A stretch of 49,011 bases of DNA from Anaerococcus pacaensis 9403502 (GCA_000308255.3 HG326664.1:11978-60988); one strand, 5' to 3'. Positions 7,790-16,089 are shown, numbered from the stretch's first letter. A program made the numbers and translations. Notes: generated by a model not told the origin, from the sequence alone.

Positions 7790-7992
7790 AAGTGATTTCT
7801 ATCTTGCACTATTTTTGTATAATGAAAGAGTAGTATGACGAGTCGGTTTTAGGGTTAAAATATCCGTCATTAAAACTGCCAACTACCTCTTCATTATTCA
7901 AATTCGGTTAAGCAGGTTGGGCAAAACGTCCGTGTCACGAGCTAAAATGAGTGTAATGGTGCAGGTAGGAACTACAATTTAAAAGAAAGAGG
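7790..7992 (+). ncRNA. Candidate IS110 bridge RNA region
   Basis: Non-coding segment directly before an IS110-group transposase, where bridge RNAs are encoded in this group. It contains several potential helices, for example around GAGTCGGTTTTAGGG and near GCAGGTTGGGC/GGTGCAGGTAGG, and ends in GGTAGGAACTAC before the transposase ribosome site. The assignment rests on position and absence of an ORF; the loops that would match target and donor were not identified. Confidence 0.5.
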
Positions 7993-8000
7993 GTAATAAA

Positions 8001-9224
8001 ATGATATCTATAGGAATAGATATAGCAAAAGAAAAGTTTACAGCCTGTGCACTAGAACAAGGTAGCAAAATCATTTGGAAGCCTTTTGATATTCATCTTA
8101 ACAAAACAAAAGTAGAAGAATTTTTAAAGAAACTAGATATGTTAAATGAAGAAGTAAAAATAGTCATGGAAGCAACAGGTAAATACCATCTTCCAATCCT
8201 CTATGAATTAAAAGACAAAGGATACTTTGTAACTGTGGTAAATCCTTTAAAAATGAAACAGTTTTGCCGAGTACTTAACTTTAGAAAAGCAAAAAATGAT
8301 AATATAGATGCCATACAAATAGCAGAATATGGCTTGATGTACTGGAAAGAATTACAAGAATACAAAGTAGATTCAGAAAGTTTCATAGCCCTAAAAGAAT
8401 TAAACAGATCCTATCAGCACTATATGGACTTAAGAATCAATCAAATGAACTTCATAGACCAAACAATAAGCCAAACATTTCCAGGAATAAAAAAATTAAT
8501 TCCACACGCTTCAGGAGACTTTTCAAAAGATAAACTATTAGATTTCTTAGAAATATGGTGGCATAAAAATCTAGTATTAGAAAAACCAGAAGATAAATTC
8601 ATAGAAGAATTTAAAAACTGGGCAAAAGAAAAGAGATACCATCCTAATGCTGATAAAGCTAAATCCATATACAAGCTCGCAGAGGAAAGTATCTCAACTC
8701 AACCTTCTAATAGCTCATATATAAAGACTAGCATACAAGAAGGAATAGAATTGATAAAACATATAAATCAAATTCTACATACTATTTTATCACAAATGCT
8801 AGAAATTGCCGAGCCCTTAGAAGAATATCAAGAAGCGAAGAAATTCTCAGGAATATCAGATAAATTAGCAGTACAAATCACAGCAGAACTTGGAGACTTA
8901 TCAAAATTTAAAAATAAAAAAAGTTTAATATCCTTTGTTGGTATAGATTCACCACCATATGAGTCAGGGAATTTTAAAGCAGATCAGAGAAAAATAACAA
9001 AAAGAGGCAATGCAGTACTAAGAAAACTAGGTTATCAAGCTATGAAATGCATGATGAGCGCTAAAGATCCTGACAATGATATATACCTGTATATGGTAAA
9101 GAAAGAAAAAGATGGAAAAGCTAAAAAAGTATGTAAATTTGCAGGACTAAATAAATTCTTAAGAATATACTATGCAAAAGTTATGGCATCAAAACAAGAA
9201 AAGAAGGTGTTAAAGGCAGCTTAG
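8001..9224 (+). CDS. IS110-family DEDD transposase
   Basis: 407 residues; ATG with GAGGG nearby. The N-terminal RuvC-like domain shows IGIDIAKEK (first Asp), VMEATGKYH (Glu), and KNDNIDAIQIAEYGL (the two late Asp residues). The C-terminal transposase_20 domain carries AVQITAELGDLSKFKNKKSLISF, VGIDSPPYESG, and KITKRGNAVLRKLGY with a serine-containing segment. The sequence looks intact and full length, so the element may be active. It lies between the broken holin and the broken XRE gene. Confidence 0.92.
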   Translation: MISIGIDIAKEKFTACALEQGSKIIWKPFDIHLNKTKVEEFLKKLDMLNEEVKIVMEATGKYHLPILYELKDKGYFVTVVNPLKMKQFCRVLNFRKAKNDNIDAIQIAEYGLMYWKELQEYKVDSESFIALKELNRSYQHYMDLRINQMNFIDQTISQTFPGIKKLIPHASGDFSKDKLLDFLEIWWHKNLVLEKPEDKFIEEFKNWAKEKRYHPNADKAKSIYKLAEESISTQPSNSSYIKTSIQEGIELIKHINQILHTILSQMLEIAEPLEEYQEAKKFSGISDKLAVQITAELGDLSKFKNKKSLISFVGIDSPPYESGNFKADQRKITKRGNAVLRKLGYQAMKCMMSAKDPDNDIYLYMVKKEKDGKAKKVCKFAGLNKFLRIYYAKVMASKQEKKVLKAA

Positions 9225-9244
9225 AATTAAGAATGCAATAGTTA

Positions 9245-9272
9245 AAATAAGCCGATTGTAACCGGCTTATTT
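9245..9272 (+). terminator. Terminator after IS110 transposase
   Basis: AAATAAGCCG-loop-CGGCTTATTT, perfect 10 bp stem, 20 bases after the transposase stop; the AT-rich ends make it potentially bidirectional. Confidence 0.75.
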
Positions 9273-9490
9273 GTTGTGCTCAAATTTAAACTCTAAATAA
9301 CAAGTAGAAAAGTAAAATTAATTTACTTTTCTCCTTTGTTAGCAGGTTTTTATGTTTTAGCTGAAAAGGATTACAGAAAATCTCAATGATTTTTCTATAT
9401 TGTTTTAGAATGAATTCATAATTTTACGAATCTTCTGCAATAATAAGGCATCATCTTTATGAATACTTATCAATATCCAGTTCATGATTT

Positions 9491-10051
9491 TTACGAATAT
9501 CTCATGTCATGTTTTATGGGGAATATGACAAAAAAATCTTCTTTGCATACTTCAGCAGTCAATAGAGCTCTCAAAGTATTATCATTAGATACACTGGGAT
9601 ATTTAATAATGATTTCAGCCTTTGCTGTTTCAAGAGAAGAATGTAAGTCATTAAATAGTTTAGTATCAAGCAGTCAACAAAAATATCCGTACCAGCTATA
9701 AGCTTTTTAAATTTATAATGTGTAGCAGATTCAAAAAGTAGACGGTTATTGAAAGAACAGCTTAACAATAAATCAATCATATCATCACTCAAGTGTAGAT
9801 TGGTTAAATCTGTATTTGGGTGATTTTTGTTTTCTGTAAGACAAAGTAAGTAATCAGTAGATACATTGTAAAATTGTGCAAGTGTAACTAAATTACCGTG
9901 ATTTATTTCTTTGTAATCATCATTTTCATAGTTACCTAAAGCAGACTTTGAAATACCTGTTAGTTTAGCCAATTCCTCTAAATTTAGATTACGAGAAACG
10001 AGAAACTCTTAGATCCTTTAAGCGTTCTTGTAAGGTTATTTTACACTTCAT
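9491..10051 (-). pseudogene. XRE-family repressor broken by two frameshifts
   Basis: On the minus strand an ATG at 10051, preceded by AAGGAGG, begins MKCKITLQERLKDLRVSR and then runs into a stop. A tandem duplication of the 7-mer CGAGAAA (plus strand 9992-9998 and 9999-10005) shifts the frame. Removing one copy restores LNLEELAKLTGISKSALGNYEN, a helix-turn-helix, then NHGNLVTLAQFYNVSTDYLLCL. A second shift near 9690 separates the C-terminal part, which continues as LLDTKLFNDLHSSLETAKAE to a TAA at 9491-9493. The plus-strand frame at 9459-9701 is a shadow of this. An operator-like palindrome lies in front of the gene. Confidence 0.8.
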
Positions 10052-10431
10052 AATAGATAACCTCCTTGATACAAAATATTCTTATCTTATATTATATCAC
10101 ACTATTTCCACAATCGTAGAAATCTGAAAAACATTACACGATTAGCGATATATACTTGCGAAAAATTATTGTTAAGTGTAATATGAATAAAGTTAGAATG
10201 TATTAACCGAATGAAATTAGAGTTAGGTTAAATCACATTACATAGAAAAAGTTTATTGAAAATATCAATATTACAAGTTTAACTGTAATCATTAATCACC
10301 GATTAATTGAAATAGATAAAGGAGGTGCAATTTTATGAATTACAGAAATCCTCAGAGGTATAAGAACGGCGATTGACTTAATCTTGGGTAGCAGTATTTA
10401 GAAAAAATAATTATGGAAAGTGAGGATAAGA
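10052..10431. other. Non-coding regulatory gap with a 13-codon leader-like ORF
   Basis: 380 bases between the XRE relic and the secreted-protein gene. It holds the palindrome at 10104-10123, AT-rich promoter-like sequence, and a 13-codon frame MNYRNPQRYKNGD (10335-10376) behind a very good AAAGGAGG. The short frame could be a leader peptide or the scar of a longer gene. Nothing else is recognisable. Confidence 0.4.
10104..10123. promoter_or_regulatory. Operator-like palindrome upstream of the XRE relic
   Basis: ATTTCCACAATCGTAGAAAT, near-palindromic around AATC, 53 bases before the XRE start. Nearly the same sequence, TTCCACAATCGTGGAA, recurs at 13111-13126 upstream of another XRE gene. Probably a binding site for an XRE repressor. 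Confidence 0.5.
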
Positions 10432-11187
10432 ATGTTAAATAAGAAAATTATTACTAAGACCTTCGTTGCAACAATATTGTCATTGACAATGATCGCACCT
10501 TCAAGTGTATTCGCTTATGAGAATACAGATTCACAGTATTCGGAAGATGTAGTAGTAAATGAAGATGTTAATATTAAACAATCCGAAAATGTTAATTTTC
10601 ATCAAGCTGGAATAAGAGATACTAACGATCTAGCTATATTGTCAGATGAATTAGATAGGTTCGTTCAAGAAAATCCTAACAGTTCAGAAGAAGAGCAAGA
10701 CCAACATCTTATAGAATTTATAAAGAATGGTGGGCTAGAGAGACCTACTACAAGGAGTATAGGGGATTATTTACCCGGATATGGAAAGTTAAATACTGCT
10801 GAAAGAAAATTAGCTATTGCACATCCTGTTCAGGCTGTAAAAGTTTACAATGCAAGTAAAACTGCTACAGCGAAAACAATAGAGGTGTACGGACATAATG
10901 GTTGGCAAGACAACTCAGATGCGTTTAGACATTGCTTATGGAACGCTCTAATGAAGCAATATATAGGAACTTCAGCGGCAGAGAAGTGGGCAACAGCTCA
11001 TGAGTACACATCCAGTGGAATAGATAAACAAATGGATCTTCATAATAATGCAGTGGGTAGAAGTATAAATGTATCCGGAAAGTCAACTTCAAGTATTGTG
11101 GATGAGGTAAAGTCAAAAGTTAGAAATGGTAGTTGTAAGCGTATTATAAATGATAGGTTAGTTGCCACAGACGGTTCAGGTATGTAG
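10432..11187 (+). CDS. Secreted protein with DUF6973-like domain
   Basis: 251 residues from ATG 10432, chosen over GTG 10420 because AGTGAGG lies 6 bases before it. Signal peptide: KK, hydrophobic TFVATILSLTMIAPSSVFA, then a cleavage-type AYE. Residues ~30-110 are acidic. The C-terminal domain contains GHNGWQDNSDAFRHCLWNALM, WATAHE and MDLHNNAVGR; the conserved D-H-HE-HNN pattern recalls DUF6973, a secreted/phage-associated domain that may be hydrolytic, from memory. It ends soon after that domain, with its own terminator. It could be a toxin or wall-active protein; function unknown. Confidence 0.65.
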   Translation: MLNKKIITKTFVATILSLTMIAPSSVFAYENTDSQYSEDVVVNEDVNIKQSENVNFHQAGIRDTNDLAILSDELDRFVQENPNSSEEEQDQHLIEFIKNGGLERPTTRSIGDYLPGYGKLNTAERKLAIAHPVQAVKVYNASKTATAKTIEVYGHNGWQDNSDAFRHCLWNALMKQYIGTSAAEKWATAHEYTSSGIDKQMDLHNNAVGRSINVSGKSTSSIVDEVKSKVRNGSCKRIINDRLVATDGSGM

Positions 11188-11199
11188 ATTTGTATTTTA

Positions 11200-11234
11200 T
11201 TTGGAGCGATTTTTACAATCGCTCCAAATTTTTT
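11200..11234 (+). terminator. Strong rho-independent terminator
   Basis: TTTGGAGCGAT-loop-ATCGCTCCAAA followed by TTTTTT, 12 bases after the secreted-protein stop. Confidence 0.9.
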
Positions 11235-11269
11235 GCTTCACTTAAGTGAGTTGAGCGAACGAATGTGAG

Positions 11270-11990
11270 CGAAACAAAAAACCACCTGCTATGCAGGTGG
11301 AGGAATTAAGCTTTAGCTTCAAGACCAAAAAATTCTCACTTGTAATATAATTGTGATAACCACATGCACAATAAAAACAAGGAGAATAGATTGGACAATA
11401 ATAGTTTATCACATACAAAATGGAGATGTAAATATCATATAGTATTTGCTCCGAAATTTAGAAGACAAGAAATATATGGGAAACTAAAAAAAGATATAGG
11501 TCAAATACTACGAGAACTATGTCAAAGAAAAGGAATAAACATAATAGAAGCGGAGCTGTGCCCAGATCCTGTCCATATGCTTATAGAAGTACCACCAAAA
11601 TATAGTATCTCAGAAATAATGGGATATCTAAAAGGAAAAAGTTCACTAATAATATTTGATCGACACGCAAACTTAAAATATAAATATGGAAACAGACATT
11701 TCTGGTGTAGAGGTTATTACGTGGATACAGTAGGTCGAAATGAGAAAATGATAAAAGAATATATACAAAATCAACTAAAAGAAGACTATTATGCGGATCA
11801 AATAAGTATCAAGGAATACAATGACCCGTTTACGGGAGAGTCAGTAAAAAGAAGCAATAAATAAACTGCTTAAGCAGAAGCTGCGGAAGTGGTGCATGTG
11901 GAGATAATACTCGGAGCCCCAATAGGGGCGTGCCGGTATTCGCGCCTTATAGGCGCTGTGCAAACTACCAGCTAAGCTGGTAGTTTTGAT
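11270..11990 (+). mobile_element. IS200-type insertion sequence (IS200/IS605 family)
   Basis: A single Y1 transposase gene framed by subterminal hairpins: left CCACCTGC-TAT-GCAGGTGG (11282-11300), right AAACTACCAGC-TAA-GCTGGTAGTTT (11962-11986), both perfect. Between gene and right hairpin lie two more stems (GCCCC-AATA-GGGGC and GCGCC-TTATA-GGCGC). About 0.7 kb, the usual size for IS200. Ends are approximate. Confidence 0.85.
11391..11864 (+). CDS. tnpA: IS200 TnpA, Y1 HUH transposase
   Basis: 157 residues from TTG 11391 behind AAGGAG; this gives NNSLSHTKWRCKYHIVFAP, the normal TnpA N-terminus, whereas ATG 11364 has no ribosome site. HUH element PDPVHMLIEVP; catalytic tyrosine in WCRGYYVDTVG. 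It nicks and joins single-stranded element ends at the flanking hairpins. Apparently intact. Confidence 0.93.
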   Translation: MDNNSLSHTKWRCKYHIVFAPKFRRQEIYGKLKKDIGQILRELCQRKGINIIEAELCPDPVHMLIEVPPKYSISEIMGYLKGKSSLIIFDRHANLKYKYGNRHFWCRGYYVDTVGRNEKMIKEYIQNQLKEDYYADQISIKEYNDPFTGESVKRSNK

Positions 11991-12008
11991 TAAAGGAGTT
12001 AGAATGTG

Positions 12009-13025
12009 ATGAAATTAAGATGGAAAAGAATTGTTTTTGTAGTAATAGTAGCATTCTATATGCTTATAACTATTACACATTGCTTTTTTTCAAGAACTAA
12101 TTTTAATAAGATTTTATCTGCTAAGGTGATATTTGCACACTTTTATTCGTTTACAGTATTATTTGGATGTGTAATAGGTCTTGTTTTGGTAGTTGCATTA
12201 GCATTGACAGTTTACAAGCATGGCTATAAAAATTTATATTTTTGCCTGTTGAGCTTAGCTTTGATTACATCTGTGATACTAATTGTATTTGGAGTAAATC
12301 CAACTAAAAATATAGATACGCATGAGGGTAATACTATAAAAATATTTGAATGGAATGTTGAAAATGAACTTGAAAGCAAAAGTATTTATAAAATATTTAG
12401 TGAATTTGATGCTGATATTGTGGTATTTTCAGAGTTAGAAGGATATTATAAAGGAGATCCGGCTAACAATAGATTAAAAGAATTATTTAAATCAATTAAT
12501 ATTTATTATGATAAATATGAAGTATTTACTTCTATCCCTACAAGTGGAAATATTGCTCCGGTTACTATTGTTATCAAAAAAAGTTTTTCAAAATATATTG
12601 ATACTAATCAAAGTTTAATGACTCAATTTGGAACTATATATTTAAAATCAATAGATAAAGATATGCCAGATATTATAGGATTACACACAGCTCCGCCGTT
12701 ATTGGGCTTAATGAGTAATTGGAATAGAGATTTAAATGTAATTTCCTCAAATATTGTAGAGAGTAATCCTAAGGCAATAATTCTAGGTGATTTCAATGCA
12801 ACACTAAGGCATGGAGCATTGAATAGTATAACGACACATGAAGATGTACTTGATTATTTGTCAAGATTTAGACGTGGAACATGGCATTCTAATTTTCCTA
12901 TATGGATGTCAACCTCAATTGATCATATTCTAATACCAAAAGACACTTATCGTGTAAAAAAGGTAGATGTATTAAAGTTAAGGGAGTCGGATCATAGAGC
13001 AATTTTTGTTGAAATATCAAAATAA
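12009..13025 (+). CDS. Membrane-anchored endonuclease/exonuclease/phosphatase (EEP) family protein
   Basis: 338 residues from ATG 12009; GTG 12006 is equally placed behind AAAGGAG. Three membrane helices fill the first ~105 residues (VFVVIVAFYMLITIT, VLFGCVIGLVLVVALAL, CLLSLALITSVILIVFG). The EEP catalytic signatures follow in order: FEWNVEN, FSELEG, LHTAPP, ILGDFNAT, STSIDHIL and ESDHRAIF. Active site therefore complete and probably outside the cell. It could cleave nucleic acid, phospholipid or a phosphorylated envelope intermediate; the family does not decide. It has its own terminator and lies next to the IS200. Confidence 0.8.
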   Translation: MKLRWKRIVFVVIVAFYMLITITHCFFSRTNFNKILSAKVIFAHFYSFTVLFGCVIGLVLVVALALTVYKHGYKNLYFCLLSLALITSVILIVFGVNPTKNIDTHEGNTIKIFEWNVENELESKSIYKIFSEFDADIVVFSELEGYYKGDPANNRLKELFKSINIYYDKYEVFTSIPTSGNIAPVTIVIKKSFSKYIDTNQSLMTQFGTIYLKSIDKDMPDIIGLHTAPPLLGLMSNWNRDLNVISSNIVESNPKAIILGDFNATLRHGALNSITTHEDVLDYLSRFRRGTWHSNFPIWMSTSIDHILIPKDTYRVKKVDVLKLRESDHRAIFVEISK

Positions 13026-13043
13026 ATATTTAAAGGCAACTCT

Positions 13044-13081
13044 AAAAAGGCTATTTATCCAAAAGGATATTTAGTCTTTTT
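13044..13081 (+). terminator. Terminator after EEP gene
   Basis: AAAAAGGCTATTTATCC-AAAA-GGATATTTAGTCTTTTT: long stem with an internal mismatch, U-rich end. Confidence 0.8.
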
Positions 13082-13110
13082 ATTATGTGAAAAGAATAAT
13101 TTTATAATTA

Positions 13111-13126
13111 TTCCACAATCGTGGAA
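13111..13126. promoter_or_regulatory. Perfect 16 bp palindrome, XRE-operator-like
   Basis: TTCCAC-AATC-GTGGAA. Shares TTCCACAATCGT with the site at 10104-10123. Lies ~330 bases before the lanthipeptide XRE gene. Confidence 0.5.
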
Positions 13127-13204
13127 AAACGAAAAAATAAGCCATATTTCCAACTTTGAGGATATACGGGAAAAATAGCAAAAATACAATATCATACAGA
13201 CATA

Positions 13205-13345
13205 AAGAAAATTGTTATTTTACAATTGAATGAGCGGTCTGTAAGGATATGTATCTACAGGGAAGTAGGCGAAGATTTTAAAAATATTGGAAAAGAGCCT
13301 GCCAAGTAGAACAAAACATCGCTGTGAGATTCAGGGGTAGGAACT
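13205..13345 (+). other. Possible relic of an IS110-type 5' leader
   Basis: Contains CAAAACATCGCTGTGAG and GGGGTAGGAACTAT in the same order as CAAAACGTCCGTGTCACGAG and GCAGGTAGGAACTAC in the leader of the intact IS110 at 7765. No transposase follows. Similarity is short and could be chance. Confidence 0.3.
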
Positions 13346-13377
13346 ATATCAGGTGTAACATACAATAAATATAAATA

Positions 13378-13406
13378 TTTAGCAAGGTATACTTGCTAAA
13401 ATTTTT
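13378..13406 (+). terminator. Hairpin with T-run overlapping the lan promoter
   Basis: TTTAGCAAG-GTATA-CTTGCTAAA-ATTTTT, perfect 9 bp stem. Its 3' arm supplies the -35 box of the next promoter, so it may insulate or regulate it. Confidence 0.6.
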
Positions 13407-13421
13407 GAAATAGTGTATAAT
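13393..13421 (+). promoter_or_regulatory. SigA-type promoter of lanthipeptide cassette
   Basis: TTGCTA, 17 base spacer, TATAAT; transcription would begin ~25 bases before the GTG of the XRE regulator. Confidence 0.7.
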
Positions 13422-13453
13422 ATAAATAGACAAAGTTAGAGAGGATTAATAGT

Positions 13454-13687
13454 GTGAAAAACAGAATTAAAGAAGTTAGAAAGGTTAAGAATATTACACA
13501 GCAAAAACTTGTGGAAAATATTAGCATCACAAGACAGTATATAAGTTTAATAGAATTGGGTAATGAAACACCATCGCTAAAAGTTGCAAATGAAATAGCG
13601 AGGTCATTGGATACTTGTATCTATTATATTTTTGATTTGGACGGTACAGGAGATTTCAAGTGTCCATGTTGTGGATGTGGTAATTAG
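13454..13687 (+). CDS. Small XRE-family regulator with Cys-rich tail
   Basis: 77 residues, GTG start after AGAGGA. Helix-turn-helix: IKEVRKVKNITQQKLVENI with recognition part ITRQYISLIELGNETPSL, then ARSLDTCIYYIFDL. It ends FKCPCCGCGN, four cysteines close together, which could bind a metal or sense redox. Small XRE proteins of this type often sit directly before LanFEG or other peptide-ABC operons and control them. The ABC ATPase starts 21 bases downstream. Confidence 0.8.
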   Translation: MKNRIKEVRKVKNITQQKLVENISITRQYISLIELGNETPSLKVANEIARSLDTCIYYIFDLDGTGDFKCPCCGCGN

Positions 13688-13708
13688 TAATGGAGGAGGA
13701 AAATTAAA

Positions 13709-14626
13709 ATGTCATCAGTTATATGTGTAAATGATTTAACTAAGGAATATAATGGCACAAGGGTAGTTGATTGCGTGAGTTTTTCTGTTAGTAATGGTGA
13801 AATATATGGATTGCTGGGACGAAACGGAGCAGGAAAGACTACAATAATGAAAATGCTTTTGGGATTAGTGAATCCAACGGAAGGAAGTGTTGCAATCTTA
13901 GGGAAAGATATGCGTAGTAATAAAGAAAGAGATGTGCTAAAGAAAGTTGGATGTATAATAGAAAATCCGGGATTTTATCCTAATTTGACGGGGACAGAAA
14001 ATTTAGAGATTTTTTCTAAATTGAGAGGATTAGAACAGATTTATGTTCAAAAAGCCTTAGAATTGGTGAATTTACCGTATAGAGATAAGAAATTATTTTC
14101 AAAATATTCATTAGGGATGAAACAAAGATTAGCTATTGCAAATGCAATTATGCACAATCCGGATATTTTAATTTTGGATGAACCTATAAATGGATTAGAT
14201 CCAATTGGCATTTCTGAAGTAAGAGTGCTTTTGAAAAAATTGAAGGAATCTGGAGTAAGTATATTGATATCAAGCCATATTCTATCTGAATTAGAAAGCT
14301 TAGCTGATCGTATAGGAATTATTAACTATGGGAAGATGATTGAAGAAATCAGTGTACAGGAGTGGAGAAACAAAGAAAACTGTAGTATTAGAGTTTTCGT
14401 GAAAGACGTTGATAAGGCTAAAATGATACTGAATGATAGAGGTATAAATTCAGAATGTATTTCAGAATTTAATGAAGGGCTTTTAATAAATAATAGTAAT
14501 TTAAGTGTTGCAGAACTCAATAAGATTTTTGTAACAAATGATATAGAGATAGTTGGTATAGTAGAAGATAAAATTACTCTTGAAGATTATTTTAAAAAAG
14601 TTACTGGAGGACATGGAATTGGCTAG
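13709..14626 (+). CDS. LanF-like ABC ATPase (lantibiotic immunity)
   Basis: 305 residues, GGAGGAGG ribosome site. Walker A GRNGAGKTT, Q-loop GCIIENPGFYPNLTG, signature YSLGMKQRLAIA, Walker B ILILDEPINGLDP, switch SSHILSELE. The ~75 residue C-terminal extension is typical of bacitracin/lantibiotic-type ATPases (BcrA/LanF). Overlaps the following permease by 14 bases. With the two permeases it should expel the mature lanthipeptide from the membrane. Confidence 0.88.
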   Translation: MSSVICVNDLTKEYNGTRVVDCVSFSVSNGEIYGLLGRNGAGKTTIMKMLLGLVNPTEGSVAILGKDMRSNKERDVLKKVGCIIENPGFYPNLTGTENLEIFSKLRGLEQIYVQKALELVNLPYRDKKLFSKYSLGMKQRLAIANAIMHNPDILILDEPINGLDPIGISEVRVLLKKLKESGVSILISSHILSELESLADRIGIINYGKMIEEISVQEWRNKENCSIRVFVKDVDKAKMILNDRGINSECISEFNEGLLINNSNLSVAELNKIFVTNDIEIVGIVEDKITLEDYFKKVTGGHGIG

Positions 14627-15353
14627 GTTATTGTTGTCTGAATTTAAAAAGAATAAAAGATCTAAAGCAATATACTTATCTGGGGCTTTGGTTGTTGTAT
14701 ATTTAGCACTTACTATATTTTATACAGTAAGTGCTGTGGGATTATTTGATAATTTTATGTATCTATATAAATTTTCGCTAAGTTATATGAATTATTTAAT
14801 ACTACCTATGATATTGTTATCGTTTGCGACCACAGCTTTTTCTAATGAATATAAGAGTGATACGATAAAATATTTGTGGACTGTTCCAATATCAAGGATA
14901 AAGTTATTTTTTGCAAAGGCATTATATGTTTTATGTATTGCATTTATATTTATGGGTATTGTTTTTGCAGTAATAGTTTCAGCAGGTTATGTTAGTAGAT
15001 TTCAATCAAGTATGAATCTACATTTAGTTTTTAGATTCTTTGCATTGTGTGCAATTAGTTCTTTTCTTGTAACATTAGCTGTGTTACCTGTATCGATAGT
15101 TACAATTTTAACTAAAGGGAATAGTGTTACTACGAATTTAATAGGAAGTATATATATAATATCATCATTTTTCCTAATGAAGATACTGCAAGGAATTAGT
15201 CCACTAGCTAGTGTGCCACACATTATGTGGTATAAAAATTTTGAAGGTGTTCAGAATAATGATAATGTGTACTTTATGATTGCCAATGTAGGATTAGTAT
15301 TTGTATTATATTTGGTGGGAACACTGAATATTCTTAAGAGACAAGATTTGTAA
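14613..15353 (+). CDS. LanE-like ABC permease
   Basis: 246 residues. The frame is open further upstream, but ATG 14613 after GGAGG (gap of only 2) is the first sensible start; TTG 14619, 8 bases after GGAGG, is a real alternative and costs two residues. About six helices; loop FSNEYKSDTIKYLWTVPISRIKLFFAKAL between helices two and three is the standard feature of ABC-2 permeases in LanEG pairs. Confidence 0.75.
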   Translation: MELARLLLSEFKKNKRSKAIYLSGALVVVYLALTIFYTVSAVGLFDNFMYLYKFSLSYMNYLILPMILLSFATTAFSNEYKSDTIKYLWTVPISRIKLFFAKALYVLCIAFIFMGIVFAVIVSAGYVSRFQSSMNLHLVFRFFALCAISSFLVTLAVLPVSIVTILTKGNSVTTNLIGSIYIISSFFLMKILQGISPLASVPHIMWYKNFEGVQNNDNVYFMIANVGLVFVLYLVGTLNILKRQDL

Positions 15354-15366
15354 ACAGGGTGAAGTT

Positions 15367-16089
15367 ATGGTGTCTTTAGAGCTAAAAAAACATAAAAGAA
15401 AAAAACTACCAGTAGTAGTTGCAATTATAGTTATTGTTGGTGCTGTAATTCAGTATTTTATGGGAAACATGACTTACAATGGCGTTGCTTATGGAAAAGT
15501 TTTAGGATGGTTTTTTGAAAATGGTTTGACTTTAAATAGTTATTATTTATTTATACCGGTAATTTCTATGATTGGGATGGAGTTATTTGCATTGGAAAAA
15601 CGCAATAATACTCTCAAAAATTTACTGGTAATACCGATAAATAGAAAAGAGATAATACTTAATAAATTTTGTGTACTGTTTATATTTGCGATAGTTTATA
15701 TAATAGCCACATTTTTGTCTATGTGCTTATTGGAATTAATGTTTAATTTGAACAGTATAAGTAGCTTATTTGTTTTATCATATTTTGCAAAATATTTGAT
15801 TCATGGAATAATATGCTATATATTGTCGGCATTTATAATTGGGGTTATGTTGTATTTTAAACAAAATATACAGATAACGGTTGCATTTGCTTTTGTATTT
15901 GCTTTTGTTGGGGTTTTCATATCACAAATAAAATTTGCATATATTTACTGTGTAAATGCAATGTTTTATATCTCAGGCGAAGTAAACTCGGCTATATTTG
16001 AAAAAATAGTTGCGTGCTTAGTTATACTGTTTATGGTATTCCTTGATGTAAAGTTGTTTTCAAAAATTTCGCTTAGGGAGGAATTTTGA
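15367..16089 (+). CDS. LanG-like ABC permease
   Basis: 240 residues, about six helices. Loop FALEKRNNTLKNLLVIPINRKEIILNKF matches the equivalent loop in the previous permease. Begins 13 bases after it. Third subunit of the immunity transporter. Followed by a 71 base gap before the precursor gene. Confidence 0.75.
   Translation: MVSLELKKHKRKKLPVVVAIIVIVGAVIQYFMGNMTYNGVAYGKVLGWFFENGLTLNSYYLFIPVISMIGMELFALEKRNNTLKNLLVIPINRKEIILNKFCVLFIFAIVYIIATFLSMCLLELMFNLNSISSLFVLSYFAKYLIHGIICYILSAFIIGVMLYFKQNIQITVAFAFVFAFVGVFISQIKFAYIYCVNAMFYISGEVNSAIFEKIVACLVILFMVFLDVKLFSKISLREEF

Larger units (their letters stand above)
7765..9290 (+). mobile_element. IS110-family insertion sequence (ends approximate)
   Basis: A DEDD transposase gene with a ~235 base non-coding 5' region, as in the IS110 group, and a short 3' region ending after a terminator. 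IS110 elements lack clear terminal inverted repeats, so ends cannot be fixed by eye; they lie between the hairpin at 7713-7761 and the remnant sequence after ~9290. Confidence 0.65.
13026..13453. other. Non-coding gap: terminator, operator-like palindrome, possible IS110 relic, promoter
   Basis: 428 bases without a gene. It contains a terminator (13044-13081), TTCCACAATCGTGGAA (13111-13126), a stretch resembling the IS110 leader (about 13205-13345), a second hairpin (13378-13406) and the promoter of the lanthipeptide cassette (13393-13421). Confidence 0.55.

Noticed and set aside
9459..9701. Plus-strand 80-residue frame
   Set aside because: It is antisense to the C-terminal part of the XRE pseudogene; no ribosome site and no domain.
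13205..13345. T-box or metal riboswitch before the lanthipeptide genes
   Set aside because: GGGGTAGGAACTAT superficially recalls a T-box, but the AGGGTGGNACCGCG core is absent and no amino-acid gene follows.
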